DNA of 64,000 bases, taken from assembly GCA_022539475.1 (NCBI GenBank), contig VCMS01000161.1:1-64000 (forward strand). The letters run 5' to 3'. Shown in pieces: positions 44,460 to 55,267 of the stretch (its first letter is position 1; every line of letters starts with the position of its first letter). A program made the position numbers and the translations under genes. The notes below the pieces were generated by a model. It did not search any database. It was not told where the DNA came from and saw only the letters and a program-made list of their open reading frames with translations. The stretch is from Gracilaria domingensis (lineage: Eukaryota > Rhodophyta > Florideophyceae > Gracilariales > Gracilariaceae).

Positions 44460-45325
44460 CTGCACCTGTAACTCGTGAGCTACGTACGCATCAAAAGTCA
44501 TTTACCTGTATGCGCAAGCAGAAAGTATCCATAAGTTAGTCAATGCTCCGTTGGATAAATTTGAAATGCGATGGAACGTACCATTGATAAACTAAAACAG
44601 AAACGTTGCGCTAGAAAATTCGAGGGACCTAGTAAGCCGCAATAGGAAGAAGAAGAAGGAAAGGGATCGGTTAGATTACCAGCAATCCATTCATCGTAAA
44701 ACGCGAAAGGTGTCGAAGCGAGAACTCCCGAGCAACGACACCAAGAATGCCCATGCAGCAAACATACCGCAATTCCCCCTAAAAACGTGCACCTGCAACT
44801 CGTGAGCAACGTCCGCATCAAAAGTCATTTACCTGTATACGTAAGCAGAAAGTATCCATAAGTTAGTCAATGCTCCATTGGATACATTTGAAATGCGATG
44901 GAACGTACCATTGATAGTGCAAAACAGAAACGTTGCGCTAGAAAAGTCGACGGACCTAGTAAATCGCAAAAGGAAGAAGAAGAAGAAAAGGGATCGGTTA
45001 GATTACCAGCAATCCATTCATCGTAAAACGCGAAAGGTGTCGAAGCGAGAACTCACAAGCAACGACACCAAGAATGCCCATGCAGTAAACATACCGCAAG
45101 ATGCGATAAACGAGAATGCAGCCTATGTCCCAACCAAGTACCAGAATCGCCTATCCCGAACAATGAGGCAGGTAAACGACCAATTCCATTTCCTCTTTCA
45201 AGATCAAGTTAGTCAATGCTCCGTTGGATACATTTGAAATGCGATGGAACGTACCATTGATAAAGCAAAACAGAAACGATGCGCTAGAGAAGTCGAGGGA
45301 CCTAGTAACTCGCGAAAGTAACCCA
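44460..45325 (+). repeat. Tandem repeat, ~330-bp unit, 2.3 copies
   Basis: Unit 1 (about 44460-44784), unit 2 (about 44788-45105) and a partial unit 3 (about 45205-45322) share long identical runs such as GATTACCAGCAATCCATTCA and AATGCGATGGAACGTACCAT. One frame through unit 2 (44878-45237) encodes a very basic peptide (NRKRKKKKKRDRLDYQQ, IHRKTRKVSKRE), but it is not conserved as an open frame in unit 1. Most likely a non-coding repeat or a decayed basic protein gene. Confidence 0.8.
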
Positions 45326-45593
45326 AAGCTTATTTCCTGCCATGTACATGTCGCAGAGCGCGAAGAGACGTGGTGAGGATTGGTTAGTTTAGAACAAAGA
45401 TACGTAGAAGAATATGGAAGCACGTACGAAAAGATTGCACGGAAAGACTGCACGGAATACATCCGTGAGATACGGATGATGTCCGCTTTATGGAGGCGTC
45501 CATTAGGCGGACATGAAGCGTACCTCATTCTCTTCCCCGCACTCTACTTCGTAGCGAGTGCGAGGGCGGAGAAAGGTACGACGGAGCGCCGCT

Positions 45594-45670
45594 CGTGATC
45601 CGTGCCATCCACATCCTCGCGTTCTACTCCGGCGGAGTAGAACGCGAGGATGTGGATGGCACGGATCACG
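45594..45670. repeat. Perfect palindrome, 38-nt arms with a 1-nt centre
   Basis: The left arm starts CGTGATCCGTGCCATCCACA and the right arm is its exact reverse complement, around a single G at 45632. Its arm length equals that of the palindromes at 13647 and 14144, but the sequence is unrelated. A CGGCGG trinucleotide-like tract follows (45683-45718). Confidence 0.95.
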
Positions 45671-46001
45671 ACGGTAACGATAGGTCGGACGGCGGAGGCG
45701 CGGCGGCGGCGGCGGAGGGAAGAGATTTATTTTTCTGTGCGAGATTGGACAGGTGTACAGCGTACAACGTTCCGAAACCTCAGGTTTATAACCAGTGGTA
45801 GATAATACGAGAAGTACACCCTTGTGTTGAGGTCGACGTGTACCTACGTTCCTTTTTGAACGAAAGCACGTGATTTAAACTCAAATTATATTCTCCATTC
45901 TCAGCTTGACGTCGATCTTGACTGTCGCCTGACCTCCTTCTCCCCTCCAATGACCTTCTTTTGCCGTCTTTGTCGTCGTTACTCCTTCCTTTCTTCTTCC
46001 C

Positions 46002-47640
46002 ATGATCTACTACTGTACACATAAGAAGCGTGGGTGCCCGTTCGTTACTCGCCGAGGAGTGCTATCTCTTCAACAGCATGTTAACCGTTGCCCGTTTCGT
46101 CTGAAAGCAGCGCTGGAAGATGAAAATAGGCGGCCCATTCGGAGAAGCAAGCGTCTCAAGCTTTCCGCGCCCGCGCCCGCATCTTCCGAAACGGTCACTG
46201 CCCCTTGTCGCCTTCCCGAGCCTCCGGTGTCCGAGGACATCGTCGACCCCACTCCGTGCGCCCCTCTCATTCCGGACACTTCGCATTGTGTTTCTCCTTC
46301 CCCGGGTCCCGCGGCATTAGAGCGAGAACACGGAAGCAGTCCACGCCCAGTGCCTTCTGAGGAGGCCCTCGGTGATTTGCATATGGATTATCTCACGGTT
46401 TGTCTGGCTTCAGTAGCTTCCAACCTTGGTCATCGTGAAGCAGACGAGCTAATTGGGCTACTTCGGGACCCGCGATTCTCGCAAAAGCGATTCAACGAGA
46501 CCATAACAAGTTCTAAGCGCTGTACAGAACTGAAGAACGCCATTTTCGAACGATACGCCTCAAAAGACGGTTTCAATCGAAGAACTGTCTCGCCAGAAGG
46601 ATGTAAGTTCAGCGCCACCCTCTACACGAGAGACCCCCGTTCAGACACTTGTGAAACAGCTCCAGTTGGCTAACAACGAAAACACATTCTTCCACCCTAT
46701 ACCTCAGACCCACTCCACGAAAATATCTCACCCCATGTCCGGCTCTCTCGCAAGAGACGCCACCTCGAAACTTAAGGAAATGGTCATGGGCTCTTTGGAT
46801 AGTAGAATAGTGTGGTACTCCCAAGAAATAAGTTACAGTGAATCTTTCGTAGGTATTCTGCATGTATACACCGATAAGTCTTCAACAACTCTAAAGCAAA
46901 CATCGGTTACCGCCTGTACTCTTCACCTCATATTTCTCAACTTCTCCGACGAGCTACGCCGTAAGCGCATCCGTGATGACCTCACAGTAGTGGCATACTT
47001 TCCTACAACACTGGTACAGGTTTTCGCATCTGAAGCAGACGCAATGCCATTCGTTTCTAGCAAGTCTCTACGCGAGTCCAGGATGCACATCCTTCAAGAA
47101 TCTCTTCGTCAAGTCCTGTAGCAAATTATACATCTAATGCAGAAAGGTTTTCAGTTCATCGGCGAAGACGCAGTATATCGAGTGTGCCATCCTCAGCAAG
47201 TTTTTGTGCCGATATTCTGAGGCTAAGTACATTCTGTCTACTCTTCATAAGAGCCAAACGGAAAGCCCTTGTCATAGATGCAAAGCCCCTCCCTCATCTT
47301 TAGGCGGTAATGTTCTTACGTCATTCACTGGACTCTCCCAAAACCACACTAAAAGCGTCAGAAAGACATACTCAGTTATTCTCGAATATGCAAAGAAAGG
47401 CGAAGGAGAAACAAACTTACGTCGTACACGGGAGACGAGATCCAAGTCGGATATTTTCATGCGTTCCAATTCCATATCTCTCATTCTCTCGTCCATCAAA
47501 ATCGCCTTGACCGTAAGATTCATCCAGGGGTTATTTCTATGCAGTCTGTTCGAAACAAGGAGAGCTCGCTTCGAACAGTTACGCAACTTGCATCTCGGCA
47601 TATTGAAACTGATTAATATTCCAGAAATCGAGAGACTGTA
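46002..47640 (+). pseudogene. Diverged Plavaka-like transposase, copy C
   Basis: The frame starts at 46002 with an N-terminal finger (MIYYCTHKKRGCPF, LQQHVNRC) and a basic patch (RRSKRLK). It is open for 223 residues. Later frames carry SVASNLGHREADELIGLLRD, DKSSTTLKQTSVTACTLHLI (about 46875), LTVVAYFPTTLV, EAKYILSTLHKSQTESPCHR with its paired Cys (about 47220-47285), and FEQLRNLHLGILKLINIP (about 47570-47625). The order matches copies A and B, but the sequence is clearly more distant, so this is a separate subfamily. The 3' half and any accessory gene are missing. Confidence 0.7.
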
Positions 47641-47650
47641 GTCAGAGACC

Positions 47651-47695
47651 CTAAGCACTGCAATAGAATCATCATGTTTCTATTGCAGTGCTTAG
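47651..47695. repeat. Hairpin with perfect 18-nt arms at the break point of copy C
   Basis: CTAAGCACTGCAATAGAA and its exact reverse complement surround a 9-nt loop. It falls where recognisable transposase sequence of copy C stops, so it may mark a rearrangement junction. Confidence 0.9.
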
Positions 47696-47699
47696 AGCG

Positions 47700-48520
47700 G
47701 ATGATCCGCGTCACGTTCATTTCGAACGATACGTACTCAAATCCAGAACTTTACAAACGCAAATCTATCTTCCATGCAATGCAACTTTTCTGTCAGAAGT
47801 TTGCCTTTAGATTTGTCCACGACGAAGAAAGGCAGGTTACTGAATGGAACCTTCACCAAGGCAGATCTCCTTTGAATGATGGAGGCCAAAGCATACAAAG
47901 ACATTGACATATTTTTCCTTTTATGATGGAATTCTTTGAAATCTGATGGGGAGCGCAGGACACGGCCCCAATCAGAAAAATTTTCTCTCAGTACTCGGAC
48001 GTTGCTTGGAATAATTATAGGTGCATTAGTGGGCCATGATGTAATGAAAGCTCTATTTCGTCTCTTCGGTGGCAGATTGAAGCCTCCAAATGCTGCTCGA
48101 CAACGTAGTCGGCAGCAATTCATAGCTCTGGAAGTGGAACTCTGAAGTTTTATAACGGCTCTTAACAGAAGAAGAACTAACACCTTTGGCAGCATTTTAC
48201 GGTATCTCCACAACACGCCGATTTATATCTTCTCTTGTATTGTTGCTGACAGGCCTTGTTACCGAGAGGCGAAGCGATAGGAGTTCAATATTGGAACTAT
48301 TGTCATGTGCTACAAGCCCAAGCATGCCGGGCTGAAGGGTTTTCATAACTACCATATGTTTTGCTTTCAACTACCACTCTGGTTGCGTTTTTCTTCCATA
48401 GATTTTTATACTGAATGAATTTAGCATATAGGAGCTGCTACAGCCCCCGTTCTCTAAACCTGTGAGGATCATGTAGTAGTCAATCCACGTGGCCAGCAGC
48501 GTTCACGTGTTGGCGGGCAG
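47700..48520. other. No gene recognised
   Basis: Overlapping frames on both strands (47674-47907 +, 47737-48216 -) exist but match no family I know. The - frame is basic and may be the remains of an accessory gene. No further structure is seen. Confidence 0.3.
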
Positions 48521-48604
48521 GTGCACCGTAATGAGTGCGGGAAGTGTGGAGGAAGGTGTTTTGGGAGGTCTCTGCATGGTGCCAAAATATGGCCAGAACG
48601 TGCG

Positions 48605-48910
48605 CGTGGGCGTGGGGGGGGGGTCGGTTGGGTTAGGGTGGCTACCCTAACACAACCGGACCCCCCCGTCCGCGGGCACGTTTTGGCCGGTTTTCTAAAA
48701 AATGTGCTTTTTCATGCCTGCGGGCGGGGGGGGTCGGTCGTGTTAGGGTAGGTACCCTAACACGACCGGACCCCCCCGCCCGCGGGCACGTTTTGGCCGA
48801 TTTTTTGAAAAATGTACGATTTTATGCCCGCGGGCGGGGGGTCCGGTCGTGTTAGGGTACCTACCCTAACACGACCGACCCCATCCACCCGCGGGCACGT
48901 TTTCGCCTCA
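48605..48910. repeat. Array of three GC-rich palindromes carrying TTAGGG/CCCTAA
   Basis: Units at about 48616-48667, 48721-48783 and 48826-48893 are spaced about 110 bp apart. Units 2 and 3 have the perfect arms GTCGTGTTAGGGTA/TACCCTAACACGAC around a central GG (unit 2) or CC (unit 3), that is, the same palindrome in the two possible orientations. Unit 1 is an imperfect version. Between units is a conserved spacer GCGGGCACGTTTTGGCC followed by A/T-rich sequence and a G run. No coding content. Confidence 0.9.
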
Positions 48911-49539
48911 TTCTGGTAGCGTCCACAGACCTCCTAAAACACACACCGCACGCAACGCCAGCCAAAACGTAGCGCATGCTGTTCGAGCTGAAGCGCCTCG
49001 CTGACGCGCGCGAGGGCGCGCATTCCCGTGCGCGGCGCACTCCGCGCGCGGCTGTCTCGCGCCGCAGAGCTGTGCGTCGTCGATGTGACGTGGCGCGCGA
49101 CGCCTTCCAATGTGCGCATGTTGCGCGCTTCAGTCATTTTATGCGGGCTGTACGTGCAGTACAATTGCACTAGGCTCCTTCGCGCTCCACCCCCGCGTGC
49201 ACTTCCGCGTGGGGATCGCTGCCGTTGCCCGTCATCACTGGCACCCTGCCATACCGCCCGTAAACCACGCCCTCCGTTCGCTCACGGACCTCGCTTCCAG
49301 CCTCCCGAACTTTCGCGCGCGCCACTCGTTCACCGTCGCCGCCATCCCGCCGTGAGTCGTCGTCGACGCCGCGTCTCGCGCCGATTTGCGTGCTGCTACT
49401 GCTGGCTGCCAGAGCCCTCGCGTTGCCGTCGCTGCTGTAGTGACAGCAGCAAAACCCGCAGCTATTCCAGTTCCTCTACCTGGGCGCGGGAGGCCCGGAC
49501 CTCTTCTTTCGGCACCCGAACGAGGCCCATCGCCGCCGG

Positions 49540-50950
49540 TGACCCCGTCTCCGACGGGTTTCAGCTGGGCACGACCATGATCACGCGCAGCCGCACCGGT
49601 CGCGACGTGGTCCTCCTCATGTCGGCGAGCCAGTCAAATTAAGCGCTGTTCTACAACGACATTGCCACCGATACGCAAAACTTCAACGGCTACTTCGACG
49701 TGGAGTTAGATACCGTGCGCGATTCGCATGACCCTGCCAATGGTATGGACTTCTTCTTTTTGTGGGACCGCCCGAGGTTAGGCTATGCCATGGGTATTGC
49801 GCATATATTTGTGGGGCTTGGCATCATTATCGACACCTTTTCCAACTCTCGAACGCGAAATGTGGCCCATATGTACGTTTATGTGTCGGACGGAACCAAG
49901 CAATGAAAGCCTGACACCGATGGCGCGGATACCAAGCTTTTCGAGGGCTGCTCGCTTGAGATGAACCACCCGATTCGCGTGTAAGTCCAGCTGCTCGGTG
50001 GCAATCTTCACGTGGGCGTCGCTATGAACCCACGCGCCCCACAACGCTGGCATACGTGCTTCAAGGTTTGGGGTGTGCAGCTGCCATTCTCTGGTGGTGG
50101 CTTCCTCGCACTACCTGCTGAGACCGGCCATTTCTTTGCCAATCATGAGGTCCATGACGCCGTCTTAATTCATGAATCCGCTCAGGTTGCCCACACTTAT
50201 CGATCCGACTACTATTCGCAGCAGTATGGCGCCGGTTCTGCTTCCGGAACTACGGACCGACCACCGTGGTCAGTGACAGCAACAACAGCGGAAACAGCAT
50301 CAACAACAGCAGCAGAGCGATAATTCGCGCGGCTACGTGCCGCCGGCTTTCAATGGTAGCTCCAGTGGTGTAGCAATGACAGCACCGCCCCTGCTCCGCC
50401 TCCGCATCGCACCGATCTGAACCCTACCGCGCGCATGCACCGCAGAGAGGACGCCACCTCGTCGATCTCAGGCTCTTCAGACCTGCAGGTGTACGAGGTG
50501 TACAACTCTATGACGTCCATTTTCAAGGGCCTCGGCGACGAGAATGCGCAAGAAAGAAAGCTTCGACTGGAGGGTGTGCGCCAAATCATTGCGCAACTCA
50601 TTCGCGAGATGGAGAAACAAAAGGGCGACATGTGGCAGTTGGTGGCCGTTTTGAAACCTCTTAAGGCTACTGCAGGCGACTTGTCGCGTGCTTCGGGCAG
50701 GTTTTCTAGCCAGTTGCAAGGCCTTCATAACTCGCGGCGTGCGCTTAAGTAGAAGACGCATAACATTTCTGATTCGCATGATGATCTGAACGAGGAGTTG
50801 GTGGATCATCACGAGAGCATCACCGAGCAGTCTCCTGGCGGAAGTGGTACCCTTATCATGTTCGTAATCATTCAAGCGCTTTTGAGAGTTGGCGTATACC
50901 ATGTCAATAAGATGTCGTTGGCCGTGCGGAAAGTGCATCGAATGGTCTAA
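49540..50950 (+). pseudogene. L-type (legume-like) cargo lectin, ERGIC-53/VIP36 family
   Basis: The frame can be followed across four stop codons (about 49640, 49904, 49982 and 50750) and a gap of low-complexity sequence. The lectin domain shows FNGYFDVELDTV, NGMDFFFLWDRPRLGYAMG, GLGIIIDTFSNSR, VYVSDGTK, DGADTKLFEGCSLE, HTCFKVWGVQLP and LALPAETGHFFANHEVHD, which are the family's sugar- and metal-binding strands. A stalk coiled coil follows (50435-50752: RQIIAQLIREMEKQKGDMW), then a single membrane segment (about 50850-50890: LIMFVIIQALLRVG) and a short basic tail. The protein would carry glycoproteins between ER and Golgi. The sequence has no introns and several nonsense codons, so it is not functional. 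It may be a processed copy or a relic of a compact gene. Confidence 0.8.
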
Positions 50951-50959
50951 CACCACGAG

Positions 50960-51450
50960 AAAATCTTACTGCCAGCCTTTGGGCGACATCATTGGCACGT
51001 CGAGGGAAACAAGATTATCCTGAAAAGCCGTCACTGATGCACTCTATCGTCGTCATCAGAATGTGGTCGCCGGTTCCGAGTTCAGACCATTAGCTTTCTG
51101 TTCTTCTTTTATACACATGCACCCCGGGTGATGATGCAGAGTTAACGCGCTTTCATTCGGCATGAACAGATGGAACACATGCGTCTGGTGCTCACCCAAG
51201 GTCTCAAGCACAGCATCCCCCAACGAGTAACTACCGACGCGTACACCGCACGCATGTAAAGGCGATTACAACTAGCTTCAGTTGCGTTCAAAGCTTACTT
51301 GGATTACCTAGAATGAGCTAAAAGGGACCGCGCTTCCAAGTGAGTGGCGCGCGATTGAGTTATTCATAGTCGTTGGACGGTCACCAGGTAGATACGTAAA
51401 CACACAGATTAGCCGAACCTCTTTGCCTAACTGCCTAAGCTCTACTTTTC
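50960..51450. other. Gap between lectin and ECM29 relics
   Basis: No coding frame or repeat is recognised. The two relics converge here. Confidence 0.35.
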
Positions 51451-51454
51451 AACC

Positions 51455-52740
51455 TCAAAAGCCCCAGCCTAAACTATGATCACGAAATGCCAACGCCGTG
51501 CATAGTTTAATTGCAACGGATCGCACCCAAGGCTCGGAATCTTCGTTCCGAGACCTCTGGATCGCAATTAGCGTGTCCTCTACAATCACACCCTTCATTG
51601 CCGTAGAATCCTTGGAAACGTTGACCAAGTGATCAAGAATTGTTAACCCACTATTTCTTAGCACTTTATACTTGGGTTCGTGAATGCCGTTTTTGCTGAG
51701 GTTTACTAATCGTTTAATCAATGCCTCAGTGCGCTCCAGGGAGTTTCTAAATTGCAGTTCATGTTTGGAGAAACGTTCGGACAACTTCTCAATGGCTTGA
51801 AGTACAGTTAGTCGAATGTCCCAATCGTTCTGCATCAGTTCTTCAAACACACACAGCAAATTAAGTACGTGTTCTTCTAGCTTCTCAACGCCCGCCACCC
51901 CTGTGATTGAAGATTGCAGGCACTGAATCGCTGCTTTGCACAATAGCTTTTGCGACTTTCGCGCTTTGTTCCAAGCATCAACAGCATCTGCATCAGACCC
52001 AGTTTCCCACACCATCTGTGACACATTTGGTACGCTAGCGTTTACATCCGACGAGTTTGGAGACACGAGCTCTGACAAGTGATCCCTGACTTTCTCGTAC
52101 ATGCAAACGGTTTCTCGGGTGTTAACCAGCACCTTCCTCGCCGCATCAATTGCTGCAATTCGATAATCCTTCTTCCCTCGATCAGATTCGGACAGCACAG
52201 GCTGCACAACAGCTACGCTCCCTCCGCACGACTCCCACAAAGATGCGCTTGAACAGAAATCTGCCAAAGACCCAATGGCCTCAATTGCAACATGCTGTCC
52301 TTTCCAAATATGACCTGGAAGCACCGCTAACAACGTTTTTGCGCTTCGCGACATGTACTGTACATCGACAATGTCATTTGAAGCGTTCGTGAGGTCCCCT
52401 AGCGTGGCTGCGGCGTTCCTTTTCACGCGGTACTGAGCAGAAGTAGATAGCCGTTGCTCACATATTTCAACAATCGCCTTTGCGTACAAACGAAGCCCGG
52501 CCTGAGTACTTGGCGCACCTTTATTCCAGGCGTCTTTCCAGTTCTTGCTGTCATCTCCTACGTCGTCGTCTGTTTCAGGGCGCCCCATGTATGCGAAGGG
52601 CCGTATAGAGCTTGCGTGCTGCTGGGTCGTATCGGGCGCCATCCGACACAACCCAGCAGCGAGAGACGAGGCAAGCGCGCGATCCCGAGGATACTCCGAT
52701 GTGGCCTTCTTGCTAATTTTGTTTGCAATACTTTGCAACT
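51455..52740 (-). pseudogene. ECM29: ECM29-type proteasome adaptor, C-terminal portion
   Basis: The frame continues the HEAT-repeat protein from the segment upstream (52713-53645) after a single frameshift near 52740. It runs from about KLQSIANKISKKATSEYPRD to the end WVRSVAIKLCTALAFRD, about 425 residues. Helical pairs are visible throughout (YRVKRNAAATLGDL, GQHVAIEAIGSLADF, WDIRLTVLQAIEKLSERF). The stop at 51455 fits the expected C terminus. ECM29 tethers the 26S proteasome and stabilises it. This part is almost free of lesions, unlike the 5' part. Confidence 0.7.
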
Positions 52741-53645
52741 TCATCGACGCGGCACAACTTTGAACCTCTGCCAGCGGCCTTGCACCATGCCTTTCGAAGC
52801 ATTGCGTTGCGCTCCATGCCCGCAGCGCTTGCCGCTGAAAACTGCAGCTTTGCAGCATATGTTTCCATGCCCACTGCTCTGGATTGCAGAACGCTCGACA
52901 TCAACCTTGCCGTCGCTGCACGCGTAGGAATTCCCACTCCTACGCGAGCCAATCGTGCCAGATTCGGAACCACCTCCGCCGCGATTGTCTCGTCAACTTG
53001 CCCTATGAGCCTTTCAATCGACTCGATCAAAGAGGACGAGGACATACTCGATGCAGTGACCAGAGCGTTTTGCAGCTCCTCCGGTGAGGCTACATGATAC
53101 TCCGCGTAGTTTAAGATTTGCGGCTCGAGCTCTGTCGCAACGTCCAACAGATTCGCGATCAAATCCGGCACAGACGACCGCAAGGCCGTTCCTCCATGTC
53201 GTGTGATCTCGGACAGAGTCTTTGACACGAGCGCTCTCACCTCCTCGGCCCTGTGTGTGAAGGACGTCATAAGCACAGACAGTACAACGTCAACGGCTTG
53301 AGCCGATTCCTCTTCACCCAAATAGTTTGGATTACGTAGATATATCGAAAGTTCCGAGAGTGCCCTTCCAGTGCCTTGAGCACTCTTTCGCACACTTTCC
53401 TTCATATCATCCATAGCCCTCAGTGTGTAGTACCAGAAATCCTTTAAAGAGTCCTTCACCTCCTCCCATGTGCGGGAGGCAAGAACGTCGCGAAGCGCGG
53501 CGCACCCCGCTTCTCGCGAACGCCATTGCCGGGAAACGATTGACTTGATGCAGTGGTCCGTCACTGCAAGCAAGTTCGCCTTGATCGCCTCGGCCACTGA
53601 GCCGTGACCAGAAGCCTTGACCACCGCGGATATAATTGAGCGCAT
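52713..53645 (-). pseudogene. ECM29: ECM29-type proteasome adaptor, central HEAT repeats
   Basis: 310 codons read as HEAT repeats with the family's diagnostic stretches: RQWRSREAGCAALRDVL, RTWEEVKDSLKDFWYYTLRA, MDDMKESVRKSAQGTGRALS, PDLIANLLDVATELEPQILN and NLARLARVGVGIPTRAATAR. The match to the central-to-C-terminal region of ECM29 is convincing by pattern. A stop lies just upstream of the ATG in the same frame, so the gene is broken there, and the frame is shifted relative to the C-terminal segment. Older fragments upstream carry earlier parts of the same protein. Confidence 0.75.
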
Positions 53646-53699
53646 AGCAATGCGAACGCTCTATATCGGGTGATGGCAGTACACATACAAGCGCAGCAA

Positions 53700-54920
53700 A
53701 AGACTCTTCACGTGCAGTCGAAGCTGTTCGGCGGCGATATCATTATTCAAGAGGGAACTGCCAATGCTGCGCGCTTGCGACTGTTCCAGGTTGACTCATG
53801 TCTTGAGCCGGACTACAGAGCTTCTCGTTGGTACCAGAGCGCGCGCCAGCCGTTTTTGATTCCACTTCCACGCCGCTGAACTCGAGAAACACTCCTTGAT
53901 TGCCCGGGACGATCACCGCAGCCCGCTCGCCGGCGGTCAGAGACCGGACGAGGTTTCCAACAATATCTTGCTGACCCTTGGGGGGAAGTATACGATATTG
54001 GAGAGCGCGTCGCAGCAGACGGCGACGAGAAGCGCACAAATACATCTCCCAAGGCAGACTGGGGGGCAATGAGCGAAAACAAGTCTTGCAGCTCATGCCG
54101 TAGCGCGCGTGCCACCTGCTCGCCCAGCGAGGGCGCGTTCGAAGCCAGCAGCACCACCGCCAGCGCGGCTGCAGCAGCCGCTGCTGCGCGGTGCTCAGCG
54201 CGGCTCGCAGCGCGTGCAACGCGTCCGCGTCGGCGCGCAACAGCACGTGCAGATTGGCGGCGGGCAGCAGCTGCAACCGGCGTGCCGGCGCGAGCTGCTG
54301 CACTAGGTAGCGCAGCGCAAACAGCAGATATGCTGCCACGGAGCAGCTACGCGGCTAGTGGCGCTCGCAATGCGCTCCGTACACTGCGATAATGGGCGCA
54401 AGCGGCGGGGGTGGCTCCCGCGCGCTAGCGCGGCGTGGCGCGCGAGTTTGCGCCGGCGCATCCCGGCAGCGGCGAGTTGCATGACGCGTGGGCTGGCGTT
54501 GGAGGCGGCGAGGACTTCGATAAGGCGCGCGTGCGTGTCAGCTAAGGAGAAGATGTCTTCAGCCCAGTGTACGGCGGTGGCGCACGCCGGCTCTCACAGC
54601 GGGCGCGCGTCGAGCATGGCGGGCATGAGCGCGCCCAGCGCGGCGGCGCGAAATGGCGACGAGTCGCGCGTGCTCAGCGACACGAAAAGCGACAGCGTGA
54701 CGAGCGCCTACTCGGCGGCGGTGGGCACGGGCGGCGGGGGCGCCAGCGCGCTCGCGCTGGAGGAGAAGCGCGGGGCGGCTGTGGGGTCGGCCAGCAGCAG
54801 CGACGGGATGCGCAGCGCTAGGTAGAACAGCGCGGTGTAGCCGATGGCGCGCAGCGCGTCGCGGAGGAGCGGCGCGCCTTTGGTGCAGGCACCCACCGCA
54901 CGCGGCAGCGGACGGCGTAG
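53700..54920 (-). pseudogene. ECM29: ECM29-type adaptor, decayed upstream part (GC-rich)
   Basis: Frames on - in series suggest the preceding HEAT repeats: GTNEKLCSPAQDMSQPG (about 53780-53830) corresponds to the ECM29 block TYKELCSLA.D..QPD; DIVGNLVRSLTAGERAAVIV and ALGDVFVRFSSPSAATRSPI precede it; APLLRDALRAIGYTALFYL (about 54870) lies furthest upstream. Several shifts and stops, and alanine-rich GC-biased sequence, make the far end doubtful. The GC bias differs sharply from the 3' half of the same relic. Confidence 0.5.
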
Positions 54921-54959
54921 AGAGCGTTGTGACCAGCGCCGGTAGCAGGCGCGCCAGGA

Positions 54960-55260
54960 CGTGAGCTGAGAAGAGTAGCGAAATAGAAATAAATGACGTG
55001 GAACTGGTCCAAATCATAATTGCGTCGTATGATCTGGGTCCAATGGAGACCATATTTCGTCATCATTATCTCTGCTGCTACATTTTGTACCAATAACGAT
55101 CCATAGAATACAATACGGCAAGGCATCCAAATGGCCACTGTACTGTACACGCCCATTATACGGCCAATTAAATCTATTTTGGAAATAATTACGGCCACTA
55201 ATCGGCCATTTATAGCCCGAAATTGATGTTCATATGGGCGAAGTCTTGAAGAGAGCTAAG
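54960..55260. other. AT-rich gap between ECM29 and LCB2 relics
   Basis: AT-rich sequence with short GGCCGTAATT / CGGCCAATTA-type dyads (55150-55215). No gene is supported. It separates two divergently oriented relics and could be an old insertion or a former bidirectional promoter. Confidence 0.35.
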
Positions 55261-55267
55261 GAGCACG

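Noticed and set aside
48521-48751. Gly/Arg-rich + strand frame
   Set aside because: It is made of the palindromic GC-rich array and has no domain.
49028-49642. 204-residue Arg/Ser/Pro-rich frame ahead of the lectin
   Set aside because: The composition follows the local GC bias; only its last ~30 residues enter the lectin-like frame. It is not supported as a gene.
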